Shown one piece after another: positions 1 to 10,491 of a stretch of DNA of 41,956 nucleotides (positions are counted from its first letter, which is position 1; every line of letters starts with the position of its first letter). The stretch spans positions 1 through 41,956 of the IMG/VR virus record IMGVR_UViG_3300044630_002764. One strand, written 5' to 3'. Below the pieces are notes generated by a model. That model was not told the DNA's origin and searched no databases. It saw only the letters and a list, made by a program, of their open reading frames with translations. Both the position numbers and the translations under genes were made by a program. This DNA is from a virus.

Positions 1-1
1 T

Positions 2-3000
2 GATAATCTAGTCACTACCCTCAAACTTCCCTTGGCACCTTTTACATGGGCGTATAATAAAGTCAAAGAGACTGATTTTAGTGTCATGAAGGATATCTTT
101 AGTATTGATAATCTAGTCACTACCCTCGAAATTCCTTTAACACCCTTTGCATGGGCATATGGTAAAATCAAAGAGATCGATTTTAGTACTATGTTTACTA
201 TAGAAGATATAATAGATGTTGCTAAAATTCCTTTAAAACCTTTTACATATCTTTCTAACAATCTTCCTACCAGTCTTGATTATAGTAAATTCTTTTCTAT
301 AGAAACTGTAACCAAAACATTTAAAGCAGCTTTAAAACCGTTTACTTGGATTTATAACAAAGCTTCTGCCAAAGATTTTAGTGAGTACATATCATTAGAA
401 GATCTTTCTGGTGTTGGAAAAACTGTACTAAAGCCCTTTACATATATTGGTGGATTAGTTACAAAGACTAACTTTTCTGAGTATCTCTCTTTACAGCCAC
501 TCAAAGATGTTGGTAAAACTTTGTTAAAGCCGTTTGAATATATTGGCACAGAAATAAACAAAGTAGATTGGGCTGGATTATTTAGCTTTGATCCTTCCAA
601 AATATTTCCTAATTTATCTAATGATATTTCTGGTGATATTGCGGAGTGGTTCGGTAATATTGATTTGCCAGCTTTTGAACCTAGTAAATGGACAAAGCAA
701 ATACAAGCGCTAGGAACAACAGCCTTTGACTTCCTCACTGACTTGGTAAAAGGCATAAGAATTGATGCTGTTTCTAGTGTATTCACGCAAGCTACAGGGG
801 GTTTAGCAGGAACTGGCAAAGACATTCCTCTCAGCGGTCTAGTTAAAGGCCCTGGTACTGGTACATCGGATTCAATTCCAGTTCGATTATCGAATGGGGA
901 GTATGTAATACCGGCAAAACAAACAGCAGAATACGCGGAAGTTTTGAATCAAATTAGAGCCGGTACGTTTGGCAAAGGATTACCTAAGGGTGTCACGCTA
1001 GGTGAATATGCCGCTGGTATTAAAAAAGGAACATACTCTACTAAAGATAATAAAGGTTTCTTCGATGCACTTGGTAACCTAAAGACTTATGACGCTGCTG
1101 GCAAACCTACAGGGCACTATTGGATGCCGCAATATGCGCCTATAATGGATAAGAAAGGTTCTGACCTGACTGGAGGTTTATTCCCTCGCGATCAAATTAA
1201 CTATAATGGTAAAAATTATTTAGTCTCAGAATTTAATAAATTAGTTCTTAAAGGCGTAAATGCTGCTGGACGCGTTGTCAAAGAAGGTACGGGTAAATAT
1301 TCTTATGATAATACAGGCCTTAAGAAAGACGCTAATATTCTTCAGCAGATGCCTGATGTAACTACTACAAGAACTTTAGAATCAATAACAGGTAAGGACT
1401 TAACAAAGTTACCTAAGTTAGACGGCTTTACGGTACAAGGTTATGATTTTAATAACTTCCCAGGGTATATGGGGTTTCTTGAGAGTTGGCCTGCGGACTT
1501 AGTGAATAAAGCGTCAAAACGTAATCTACAAATAAAAGAAATTATAGATGCTAAAAAGCCACTAGCTAAAGTAGGGAATAAGGAAATCTTTGATCCAGCT
1601 GCCATAGGTATGGTTAGATTTGGAGGTACCTATGCTGACGGTAATAAGCAACTTATAGATGATTCCGGTTCTTGGGGTACCAGCAAATATGAGATTACTA
1701 CACCGTTTGGAACGTCAAGTCTCTATAAACTAGATGATAAAGGGAAAGTGACCAACCTGCTTCTACCTGCGGCTCAGAGTGATGTGCAGCAAGGTGCGCC
1801 AAACGCTATTAAGGATGAGATTACTAAAACGGTTTTTGAAACTCCAATTAAAATTGATACGAAAACTCCGGGTATTCCGACTCTTAAACAACTTTCAGAT
1901 TCTAATCTAGCATATAATGGTTATCCTGTTGATCTTAAAACATTAGCATCCGTTATGGGTACTAGTCAAAAACAAGGTCATTGGTACGAAGATATCCCGA
2001 ATAAGATTTTGAATTTTGTGGAAGACAGTATCATTGGGGCTAAAAATACAGCATCTGCAATTTCAGGTGTATTATTACCTGGCGGCTATGGAATGGAGTT
2101 TGAGAATATGTTGCCAAACTTTACAAAAGATGTAGGGGGCAACATAATCGAAAGCGGAATGAACTTTGTAACTAATAATGGCGCTACTGCCCTAATGCCT
2201 CCTGCAATTAAGTATGAGGCCGTCAAAACGGCCACAGGTAACTTGGTTAATAGTTTTGTCACAGGCGGTACTAATCCCGCTACCACATTGGGTTTGGGTG
2301 TTGATATTAAAAAGTCTCTTGGTAATCTCAAGTTTGAGCCTAATATGCCAACAGAAAAGTATGGTAAAGAGGATCTACCGTTAGATAAGGCGTTCGGTAC
2401 ACCGTTAGATGTTAGCCAGAGAATGCCTGATGATACTGTTGTATTGGATGCTATGGTGATTACATCAGGCGGTGCAAAAGAGGATGATAGATCTTTCTTT
2501 GATACACTTTATGATGCGATTGTTAATCAATATGATAAAGCTAAAAATACCCTAGCACAATTCCCTGAATTTGTCAATAGTGCTATTGATTTTATATTTG
2601 GGAAGGCAGAGGCTAATACAGCAGTACCTAATATTGTTCCGAAGATACTTCCAACAATTTCTGATGCACTTAAAAACGCTTCAGGCGTCGGTACAGCAGG
2701 CGTCCAACTACCAGCTGCATATGATTTTTATGGGCAATATCTTTCTAAGAATAACCCATCTGCTGCCAAAATGCCAGTTATGACTGGATTAACTGGAATT
2801 TGGGAAAGTATGGGTGGCAGCAAAGTTAATGACTTTGTTGATTCTTACTCTATGGACGTCTGGAAGAACTTCAATACAACTTTTGAGATGGGAAAAGATT
2901 ATAGAGAGAGTCAGTATGTTGGTGCTGATGGTATTATCCACGGTGGCGGCGTACCTGTGATTGATAACTCTACTTACACCGGATTGAGACAGCCTAAGAC

Positions 3001-3916
3001 GTCTTTGTTTGATAATCTATTCGGCTGGACTAGTCTGTACGATAATAAAGCACCAGTTGTGGATAGCTTACAAGATGATATTTATGCTTGGTCAAAGTTA
3101 CATCCTAATGCTTGGTCACCGTCAGATATTCCAAAAGGCAAAACTTGGAGTATAATGGACGGAGTTTCTTTCGGGAATATTCCAGATACAGGTGGTATGA
3201 CTGGTCTATTAATAAATACCGCATTGGATGCTAATTTTAATCCGGTTGCAGGCAAGTATATACCTATGAATGGTGACTTTACATATTCAGAAAGCGGTGC
3301 CAAAATACCTACAAAGCCTGACACTTCGGGTTATCAACAAGGATTGGCTATAGACGCCAGCGGTAATTTATCAGGAGGCGGGGGCTGGGAAGACATTGCA
3401 GCTTTAGGTGAGACTATTGGTAATATATTTTCAGGGATCGGCGACTTCTTTTCAAGTAAAGATCGTCGTTCAGTAGATAAATATATTCCGAGTTTAGGTT
3501 CATCCTATGCAGCATTGAATATGATGTATAAGTCATCACAAAAAGATGCTATTTATGGCTGGAAAGCAATGGGTGGTTTGGTAACAGGACCGGGAACAGG
3601 TACATCTGATTCAATACCGACAATGTTATCTAATGGCGAATTTGTTATCAATGCCGCAGCTACAGCAAAGAATCGTGCGTTAGTGGAGGCAATCAATTCA
3701 GGTGCAACAATATCATCTGCAGCTTCTCCAATAATGTCGATACCAACAGCTGCTAAGTCTGCTGACGGTGCTAATTCAGTGACCAATAACAGTGTCATTA
3801 ATATGAATATAACAGGCGATATTTCTCGCCAAACACGTGCTGAGATTTCACAAATGCTACCGCAAATCGCGGCTGGTGTGAATCAGTACAATCGTGAACG
3901 TAATTATAGAGGTTAA
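2..3916 (+). CDS. Tail tape measure protein, 5' end outside window
   Basis: The reading frame is already open at base 2, so the first methionine in the window (base 32) is internal and 1304 residues of the C-terminal part are visible. The first ~200 residues are about six tandem repeats of 32-35 residues, each with a core like LKPFTYI followed by an aromatic/acidic segment (DFS). The motif GPGTGTSDSIP followed by LSNGE occurs twice (about residues 280 and 1192); it is typical of phage tape measure proteins. Position directly before the tail tip genes fits. The protein would set tail length and take part in DNA ejection. Function is inferred from length, motif and context. Confidence 0.85.
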   Translation, partial: DNLVTTLKLPLAPFTWAYNKVKETDFSVMKDIFSIDNLVTTLEIPLTPFAWAYGKIKEIDFSTMFTIEDIIDVAKIPLKPFTYLSNNLPTSLDYSKFFSIETVTKTFKAALKPFTWIYNKASAKDFSEYISLEDLSGVGKTVLKPFTYIGGLVTKTNFSEYLSLQPLKDVGKTLLKPFEYIGTEINKVDWAGLFSFDPSKIFPNLSNDISGDIAEWFGNIDLPAFEPSKWTKQIQALGTTAFDFLTDLVKGIRIDAVSSVFTQATGGLAGTGKDIPLSGLVKGPGTGTSDSIPVRLSNGEYVIPAKQTAEYAEVLNQIRAGTFGKGLPKGVTLGEYAAGIKKGTYSTKDNKGFFDALGNLKTYDAAGKPTGHYWMPQYAPIMDKKGSDLTGGLFPRDQINYNGKNYLVSEFNKLVLKGVNAAGRVVKEGTGKYSYDNTGLKKDANILQQMPDVTTTRTLESITGKDLTKLPKLDGFTVQGYDFNNFPGYMGFLESWPADLVNKASKRNLQIKEIIDAKKPLAKVGNKEIFDPAAIGMVRFGGTYADGNKQLIDDSGSWGTSKYEITTPFGTSSLYKLDDKGKVTNLLLPAAQSDVQQGAPNAIKDEITKTVFETPIKIDTKTPGIPTLKQLSDSNLAYNGYPVDLKTLASVMGTSQKQGHWYEDIPNKILNFVEDSIIGAKNTASAISGVLLPGGYGMEFENMLPNFTKDVGGNIIESGMNFVTNNGATALMPPAIKYEAVKTATGNLVNSFVTGGTNPATTLGLGVDIKKSLGNLKFEPNMPTEKYGKEDLPLDKAFGTPLDVSQRMPDDTVVLDAMVITSGGAKEDDRSFFDTLYDAIVNQYDKAKNTLAQFPEFVNSAIDFIFGKAEANTAVPNIVPKILPTISDALKNASGVGTAGVQLPAAYDFYGQYLSKNNPSAAKMPVMTGLTGIWESMGGSKVNDFVDSYSMDVWKNFNTTFEMGKDYRESQYVGADGIIHGGGVPVIDNSTYTGLRQPKTSLFDNLFGWTSLYDNKAPVVDSLQDDIYAWSKLHPNAWSPSDIPKGKTWSIMDGVSFGNIPDTGGMTGLLINTALDANFNPVAGKYIPMNGDFTYSESGAKIPTKPDTSGYQQGLAIDASGNLSGGGGWEDIAALGETIGNIFSGIGDFFSSKDRRSVDKYIPSLGSSYAALNMMYKSSQKDAIYGWKAMGGLVTGPGTGTSDSIPTMLSNGEFVINAAATAKNRALVEAINSGATISSAASPIMSIPTAAKSADGANSVTNNSVINMNITGDISRQTRAEISQMLPQIAAGVNQYNRERNYRG

Positions 3917-3917
3917 T

Positions 3918-4724
3918 ATGTCATACGGTATCCTGAACGGTACTGCATTGATTGCTAAATTTACTGTACCATTAACAGTTAAGAGTAATCAACCAGTATT
4001 TAGTTCGGATACCCTTTCATTATCTAGAGTTTCGGTAAAACGTAATGTCCAACGTTGGGAGATAGATGCAAATCTTGAACCCCTCGTTGGTACTGCTAAC
4101 GATTTATTTGCGCATCTAGTAACTAAAGGGTCATCCGAAAGTTTTAAAATTAAAATGCCTCAGAACTATGGGGCAGAATTACAAATGGAAAAACCATTAG
4201 AAATAAAAGCAACACTAAACAAAGAAGTTGAAAATCGATTTACAGTAGTAAGTCCTTCAGTTTTTAATTTTGATAGTGTACTTTTAAAGAATATAATTGG
4301 TGTGGGTCAAATTACTTCGGTGGATCCAATACTTCGTACATTGACCGTTCCAAATCTTATTCCCGGAAATCCTAGTCACAGTAAGGCGACTACTTATTAT
4401 ATAGAGTCAGAGACGACTTTTACAGTAGGTGCGGCACTTGCGGGTGTAAGCAGTATACCAATTGTTAAAGATGTCAATAAGAAACTTCCAGCAGGTTTAT
4501 TTATTACTTTTGCTGGTGATTTAAAAGTATACATGGTAATAAGTCATACTACTACTTTAAATATATTTCCAGAATTACGATTACCAATAATCGGTGAAAC
4601 AGTGGTCTATTTTAATGATGTAGAGATGACAGTTAAATATGATACAGATGTGATATCAGGAATGGTATACTCAGATGGCATTATGATGACCACAGGACAA
4701 GTTAAATTAATAGAGGCTTTATGA
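3918..4724 (+). CDS. Tail protein downstream of tape measure
   Basis: 268 residues. I chose the ATG at 3918 because GAGG lies just upstream and it begins two bases after the tape measure stop; an in-frame ATG at 3894 would overlap that gene. The N-terminus (MSYGILNGTALIAKF) and the beta-rich composition resemble distal tail or tail-tip assembly proteins that sit between tape measure and J-like protein in siphoviruses. No catalytic motif is visible. The stop overlaps the next start (ATGA), showing translational coupling. The tail role comes from gene order; the exact family is not recognised. Confidence 0.7.
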   Translation: MSYGILNGTALIAKFTVPLTVKSNQPVFSSDTLSLSRVSVKRNVQRWEIDANLEPLVGTANDLFAHLVTKGSSESFKIKMPQNYGAELQMEKPLEIKATLNKEVENRFTVVSPSVFNFDSVLLKNIIGVGQITSVDPILRTLTVPNLIPGNPSHSKATTYYIESETTFTVGAALAGVSSIPIVKDVNKKLPAGLFITFAGDLKVYMVISHTTTLNIFPELRLPIIGETVVYFNDVEMTVKYDTDVISGMVYSDGIMMTTGQVKLIEAL

Positions 4725-5218
4725 GAAATTTTGCGACAGGGACATTAAAAAATATGTTCGTTATTGCAACCATAGGAAGTATAAATACGACTTCTAGTTA
4801 TAAGAATGAGACGGTAGAGGGTGTTGTTTACCTTGCTGATTCTCGACTAGTTTCTGTATCGCCTATAGTTGTTTCAGATATAAAACAAGTTACATATGGA
4901 ATAGAGTTAGCTAACTCTTTTTTAAGTAGCTTTTCAAATGGAATGTCAGTAACTGTTAAAAATGTATATGTCACTGAAAGTGATGCTACTGTAGTTATTG
5001 CATATAAAGGTGTTATCTCGGGAATCAGTTCCTACTTGAAAACAGATGCTATTGGAGAGTCTTTAATTAAACTAACTTGTGCCAGCCCTATGTATGTTTT
5101 AGACTCAGTTGCTGGATGGCATATCAGCAAAGACTACCCTCCTGTAGCAGGCGATACCTGTTTCGAAAGATCGCAGGATGATGTGTCTAAATTAATGATT
5201 AAATGGGGTAAGAAATAA
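4721..5218 (+). CDS. Small tail tip assembly protein
   Basis: 165 residues. The start overlaps the previous stop (ATGA) and the stop overlaps the next start (TAATG). The C-terminal segment, GDTCFERSQDD leading to IKWGKK, resembles the short C-terminal motif of small phage tail proteins encoded just before the J-like protein, but this is a weak match. Two cysteines are present near the C-terminus. Its place between the 268-aa tail protein and the tail tip protein suggests a role in building the tail tip (inference). Confidence 0.6.
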   Translation: MRNFATGTLKNMFVIATIGSINTTSSYKNETVEGVVYLADSRLVSVSPIVVSDIKQVTYGIELANSFLSSFSNGMSVTVKNVYVTESDATVVIAYKGVISGISSYLKTDAIGESLIKLTCASPMYVLDSVAGWHISKDYPPVAGDTCFERSQDDVSKLMIKWGKK

Positions 5219-8200
5219 TGATAACATTTTCCGATATAGTTAAGACAGGTATAGTATTGTGGGCAATTTGGGAAGAATTCAATAAGCCAGATCCGCCTGA
5301 GAAAACAACAGGTATTACACCTGACGCTAAAACAGGGACAGGGTATTTACCTTTAGTGTATGGGAGAGGTCTTGTAGAAGGTTCACTAGTATATGCTGAT
5401 ACTACTAAGAAATTTACAATGACTGGTGTGACTGCTAATAGTCAGCAAACATTTCAAGCAGGCCCTTCAGCTATTCCTGCTTCTGCATTACAAGTAGTTT
5501 CAATAGATCCTAATGATGCCACAAAGACAATAACTTCGACTCTTACTGTTCCAGCACAATCTGCTTTGAAACTAGATACTACGTACCCCGCAGATGCTGT
5601 CTCTGACTTACTTTATGCACAATATACAATTGCGAGAGGAGATATCAATAGAGTTGTTGAATGCTTAGTGGATGGTAAATATCTTTCTTCGCCAGACTTA
5701 GGAAGTAGTTCTAGACAGAAATGGGATAGTAAACACTCTGGACAAGCAGCACTCAGGATTGATATTCACACAAACGGTGTGGCAGATGAAGTGATGACTG
5801 CTAATCAGCCTAAACGTAAAACGGCTACATTTACTAATATAGCTTATGCTTCTTGTGCTTTTAAACTTAATGCCATCACACCACAATTCACGTCTGTGCC
5901 TAAGGTTAAGTTTTTAATTGAAGGTAGAAAGATAAGAACTACACTTAACGCAGGTAATACAGCTGTATTGGCTGCTAGAGTATACTCTAACAACCCAGCT
6001 TGGGTTTTGTTAGACTACTTATTAGATTGTGGTAGTATTGATAGTTCTTTAAGAATAACAGAATCTATGTTAGACTTAACTTCATTCAAAAATACTGCTG
6101 TTATCTGTGATCAGGTTATAGCAAACCCTGATACAAAAATTATGTCTGCAAGAAGTGGTAAGTTCTATAATCCTACTCAATTAGGAAACACTTCAGCGGC
6201 TCCGTATAATGTAGCACCTTCTTCATCGGAACCATTACGTAAATATGAATGTAATATAGTATTAGATACTTCCAAATCAATTTCTGAAAATGTTAAATCT
6301 ATCTTATTATCGATGCCTGAAGCATCTTTAGTTTGGTCGGGTGGTAAATATAAATTATTACTAGACAATCCTACTGGAGTTGTATTAACAGATTCTGATT
6401 TAGTTTTATCACAAGAGATAATAAAAACATTTCCGCCATCTTCAGCAAAGTATAATTATTGTACAGTAACTTTTAAAAATGAATCGGCAGAATTTGAAGA
6501 AGAGAAAGTGTCATGGCCACCTAAGGTCACAGACTCGGCTCCATATCGGGGTGTCGGCCCTTTTATATATAGCCGATCTACAAAGACTAATTGGGGTGAA
6601 GAGAATAACGGCGCTAATGTAGGGCCAACTCTATTAAATAATTATGCTGTATGGTCAGGCGAATCGGGTAGCTTTACTTTCTCATATAAGCTTTATATAC
6701 CTGCAGCTTTGGCTGATAATTATATTCTCAGAGTCGCTTCGGGTGCTTCAAGTCAACGTGTTATAATGACTAACCTTGAAACGGGTGTTACAGTAATAGA
6801 TAGTACTGCTACTAATTTACTATATGGTAGTTTACCAAAGGCATTAACTGCTGGTCGTTACTCTATTGTGATTCAATGTACAGGTGCAACATTACTTGGG
6901 ATGGCGGGAACATTAACACAGGCTACAAGTGGTGCGCAGATTTGGAATAGTGCAGATCAAACTTATACTGACTTTATCGCAGTTCCTAATAATCCAGGAA
7001 CGTATAATACATTATTAGCTGAAGATGGTTATATACTTTCATCAAATGAAGTATCAGCTTCTGGTATAACGGATTATTATCACGCGGCTTTGCTAGCTAA
7101 ATATACTGTAGAAAAGAGTAGGGATACATACGCAATATCTTTTAGTTATATTATAACTGATAAATTACTAGAGCCAGGTGATATAGTAACATTAACAAGT
7201 AAAACAGTTACTAACTCTGTTCCCACAAGATTAAGAGTATTGCAAGTTGAAATTGATATAAATAATATATGTAAGGTAGATGCTGTATATGCGCCTGTGT
7301 TAAATTCGGATATCACTGAATTCTTAGCGCCTACTATTAATGTACCAGTCACCAGTAATATTGTACCTGTCCCGGGTAGCGTAAATTATACAGCATATAG
7401 CAATTTAACTAATACTGCAATAGGTAGTTTGACATGGACCACAAATGATTCTTTGACTACAAGTTATTCTGTATATTATGCCAAATATGACAGTACTGAT
7501 ATTGCAACATATGAATTAATGGCATCAGATATAGCTGCGACAAGTTACCAAGTTAATGCTATAATTCCATATTTCAGCACTGTTTTTGCGGTCAGAGGTT
7601 ACAGAGCGGACGGTTCTTATTCCGATCTTGTTTTGAGTAATATAGTTTTAATTAATAATGCAATAGCTGCAGATATTATCACACCTTCCTATACTTCATT
7701 TAAAAGAAGTATCACAGGTCTCTTATCACACACATCAATAACCTTTACAAGTAATCGTGTAGCTGATAAACACGAATGGATTGTAAATGAAGTAATCCAA
7801 ACCACTACGACTAACGAAATAATAATAACAACTGCTAGAAATACTCCACTTGTAGTTAAAGTTAGAACAGTAGATGCGGATAATATCGTAAGAGCAGATG
7901 CAAACACGGTAACGTATTCGGAAGATATTGTGTTAAATCTAACTAGTTTTGTATTTAAAAGATCCTCAGCTAATTCACTAACTGCGCCCAGCGGTGGAAC
8001 ATATGCTAGTCCCTCACCTACTGATACAACTTGGTCAGATGGCATACCTCCCGATGATGGGACAAAATTGAGTGTATGGATGTCTTCTCGCACATTTACT
8101 AGTGATGGATTAACACCCCAGGATACTGCATGGAGTTTACCAACACTTTTAGTTTCAGATTCTAAAACCAAATTCGAATTCAGTGTTAATAGCACTGATT

Positions 8201-10491
8201 GGCACGATGTTGCCACAAATCTTGATATTTATATGCGTACAACAGTGATAGCCAATGGCGTCTCAACTATGAATATTGCAAAAATAAAGGGTGAAAGAGG
8301 CGATACAGGTCTTTCGGGACAAGGGCTAGTAAAGGGTATTTGCTTTAAACGAAGTGCTTCCGCAATCACTGGAACGATTTCTGGCGGTTCTTTCACATCA
8401 CCTACAGCAACAGATTGGTCTGATGGGATTCCTTCAGGGACAGATCAACTGTATATGACTACCAGGATCTTTACTAGTAATGGGTTAACACCTCAACAAG
8501 ACGCTTGGACAACTCCTTCTGCAATCTCAAAAGATGGTATAACAGGGCAAGGTGTCAAATTACAATTTAGCGCCACATCACTAACTAATGACTGGCACGA
8601 TACGCCGGCTACTTCCGATCTCTATATGCGTAGCGGTGTCACAACGGATGGTACAACTTACACATATGGTGGAGCCGTATTAATTAAAGGCGAAAAAGGG
8701 AGCCCAGGAGATCCAGGCGTTAGTCCATTAAATGCTGTATTAAGTAATACTTATCAGGGAATTCCGTGCGATAAAGATGGAAACACTCTGGCAGGAGCTT
8801 TTTCTACAGCCACGACTACGATGAAAGTGTACAAAGGCAGTATAGATATAACGTCGTTATGTACATTTTTAGCCACAAAAACCAATGTATCTTGCTCAGA
8901 AGCAAATACCAGTGCTACACAAACAGTTAATGCAATATCTGCCAATACGGGGAGTGTTTCTATAGTTGCTACAGAGACCTCTACCGGAGCGACAATAACA
9001 TCTGTATTTACATTAGCCAAGCAGTTACAAGGCGCCACAGGTACAGGTGTTGATGCAGTCTTGTATGAGTTGACATCGGATAGCTTGACCGCCGTAAAAA
9101 GTTTAACGAATACATACTCTCCAACTTCTATTATATTTTCATCGTTCAAAACTATCGGTAACGGGGCGAAAACAGCTAACCCAGCATATTGGAGAATCTA
9201 CGCAGATGGTACTGAAGTTAATACAGTAGCCGATGTATTAGCTGTAACTTCCGCCACACAATCCGTAACACTCAGTGGTACACCTAATTATATAACAGCT
9301 AAAATATATTCTGCTAATACCAGGCTTGGTGCATCATTACTTGATATACAAATGGTAACGATTGTACCTGCTGGTCCGAAAGGTGCTGACTCTACCGTAC
9401 CAGGTGCGACCGGTACGAGTGGATCGGGGACCGTACTTGTTTATATTAATGGTACAAAGGCAATCACACCTACAAAACCTACTGCGAACCAAACGTATAC
9501 CGCAGGGGCTACCACCTACTCGACGGGTTGGTATGTCAACTCATCTAGCGTGACATTGGGCGATAATGAGATAATGTATCAATGTGAAGGAAGATATGCT
9601 GCAGGCAGTTATACTCTTACGTGGGGTGAACCCTATGTAAGTTTAATCAAAGTAGGGACATTAGATGCTATTACGATCCTGACAGGTTCATTAACTTCAA
9701 ACTCAGATACTGGACAGAAATTAACTATCAATGAGAAAGTGGGTACAGGGGTAGACGCAGTAGACTCTAATGAATTTAGGTGTATTAATGTAAATGGCCT
9801 AGTCGCTTCAATGGGGGATTATCAATCATCGGGTTCTACAGCAGAAACTGTATTTAAAGCTGATTTACCCAATATGAAAAATATACTCACCTCATCTTTT
9901 GGTGGTTTTGGCTATACTTGTTATTTACCCGATCCTGTATCTTATACATATCCCACAGGGTCTAGTTCACAGGGTTTGAGAATTCAAACACGTGATAGTT
10001 CAAATAATACAACTGCTAAAATGTTTATAGAATTGGGCACACTATCCTCTAATAATTCTGGAAGAGCTGGTTACTTCATATATGGTGATGACGCTGTCCA
10101 ATTATGTAACGGTGCTGACGCTATTTCATGTAGTGGTAATATTACTACAACTGGAAATATTACAGGCTATAATGGTTCCGATGAAAGATTAAAACATAAT
10201 ATAGTCAAAATAAAAGACCCCCTATATAAATTAAGTCAGATATCAGGGTATACATTTACATGGAATGATGATTATTATGCTAAACAGAATCAGGATTTAT
10301 TTAAGAAAGATGATATCGGTGTAATTGCCCAAGAGATAAGGGAAGTAATTCCGGAAGCTGTTCATGAGAAAGAAAATGGATATTTAGGTGTTGATTATCA
10401 AAAAATAATTCCACTGCTGATTGAAGCTATTAAAGAGCAACAAGTTCAAATCGAGGAGCTACGTAATGACATTACCCGTCTCTCCAAATAG
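5218..10491 (+). CDS. Tail tip / host specificity protein with S74 chaperone end
   Basis: 1757 residues. The N-terminal part (YLPLVYGRG near residue 40) is like the base of J-type central fibre proteins. An FN3-like stretch lies near 705-800. Residues about 909-1025 and 1041-1165 are a tandem duplication sharing TSDGLTPQ/TSNGLTPQ, DWHD and LYMR. Short collagen-like runs (GERGDTG, GEKGSPGDPG, GPKGADS) act as linkers. The last ~107 residues, starting GSDERLKHNI, are an intramolecular chaperone (Peptidase_S74), which trimerises the fibre and then cleaves itself off before the Ser of SDERLK; the conserved Ser and Lys are present. It should sit at the tail tip and bind the host. Autocleavage is known for the family, not shown here. 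Confidence 0.88.
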   Translation: MITFSDIVKTGIVLWAIWEEFNKPDPPEKTTGITPDAKTGTGYLPLVYGRGLVEGSLVYADTTKKFTMTGVTANSQQTFQAGPSAIPASALQVVSIDPNDATKTITSTLTVPAQSALKLDTTYPADAVSDLLYAQYTIARGDINRVVECLVDGKYLSSPDLGSSSRQKWDSKHSGQAALRIDIHTNGVADEVMTANQPKRKTATFTNIAYASCAFKLNAITPQFTSVPKVKFLIEGRKIRTTLNAGNTAVLAARVYSNNPAWVLLDYLLDCGSIDSSLRITESMLDLTSFKNTAVICDQVIANPDTKIMSARSGKFYNPTQLGNTSAAPYNVAPSSSEPLRKYECNIVLDTSKSISENVKSILLSMPEASLVWSGGKYKLLLDNPTGVVLTDSDLVLSQEIIKTFPPSSAKYNYCTVTFKNESAEFEEEKVSWPPKVTDSAPYRGVGPFIYSRSTKTNWGEENNGANVGPTLLNNYAVWSGESGSFTFSYKLYIPAALADNYILRVASGASSQRVIMTNLETGVTVIDSTATNLLYGSLPKALTAGRYSIVIQCTGATLLGMAGTLTQATSGAQIWNSADQTYTDFIAVPNNPGTYNTLLAEDGYILSSNEVSASGITDYYHAALLAKYTVEKSRDTYAISFSYIITDKLLEPGDIVTLTSKTVTNSVPTRLRVLQVEIDINNICKVDAVYAPVLNSDITEFLAPTINVPVTSNIVPVPGSVNYTAYSNLTNTAIGSLTWTTNDSLTTSYSVYYAKYDSTDIATYELMASDIAATSYQVNAIIPYFSTVFAVRGYRADGSYSDLVLSNIVLINNAIAADIITPSYTSFKRSITGLLSHTSITFTSNRVADKHEWIVNEVIQTTTTNEIIITTARNTPLVVKVRTVDADNIVRADANTVTYSEDIVLNLTSFVFKRSSANSLTAPSGGTYASPSPTDTTWSDGIPPDDGTKLSVWMSSRTFTSDGLTPQDTAWSLPTLLVSDSKTKFEFSVNSTDWHDVATNLDIYMRTTVIANGVSTMNIAKIKGERGDTGLSGQGLVKGICFKRSASAITGTISGGSFTSPTATDWSDGIPSGTDQLYMTTRIFTSNGLTPQQDAWTTPSAISKDGITGQGVKLQFSATSLTNDWHDTPATSDLYMRSGVTTDGTTYTYGGAVLIKGEKGSPGDPGVSPLNAVLSNTYQGIPCDKDGNTLAGAFSTATTTMKVYKGSIDITSLCTFLATKTNVSCSEANTSATQTVNAISANTGSVSIVATETSTGATITSVFTLAKQLQGATGTGVDAVLYELTSDSLTAVKSLTNTYSPTSIIFSSFKTIGNGAKTANPAYWRIYADGTEVNTVADVLAVTSATQSVTLSGTPNYITAKIYSANTRLGASLLDIQMVTIVPAGPKGADSTVPGATGTSGSGTVLVYINGTKAITPTKPTANQTYTAGATTYSTGWYVNSSSVTLGDNEIMYQCEGRYAAGSYTLTWGEPYVSLIKVGTLDAITILTGSLTSNSDTGQKLTINEKVGTGVDAVDSNEFRCINVNGLVASMGDYQSSGSTAETVFKADLPNMKNILTSSFGGFGYTCYLPDPVSYTYPTGSSSQGLRIQTRDSSNNTTAKMFIELGTLSSNNSGRAGYFIYGDDAVQLCNGADAISCSGNITTTGNITGYNGSDERLKHNIVKIKDPLYKLSQISGYTFTWNDDYYAKQNQDLFKKDDIGVIAQEIREVIPEAVHEKENGYLGVDYQKIIPLLIEAIKEQQVQIEELRNDITRLSK

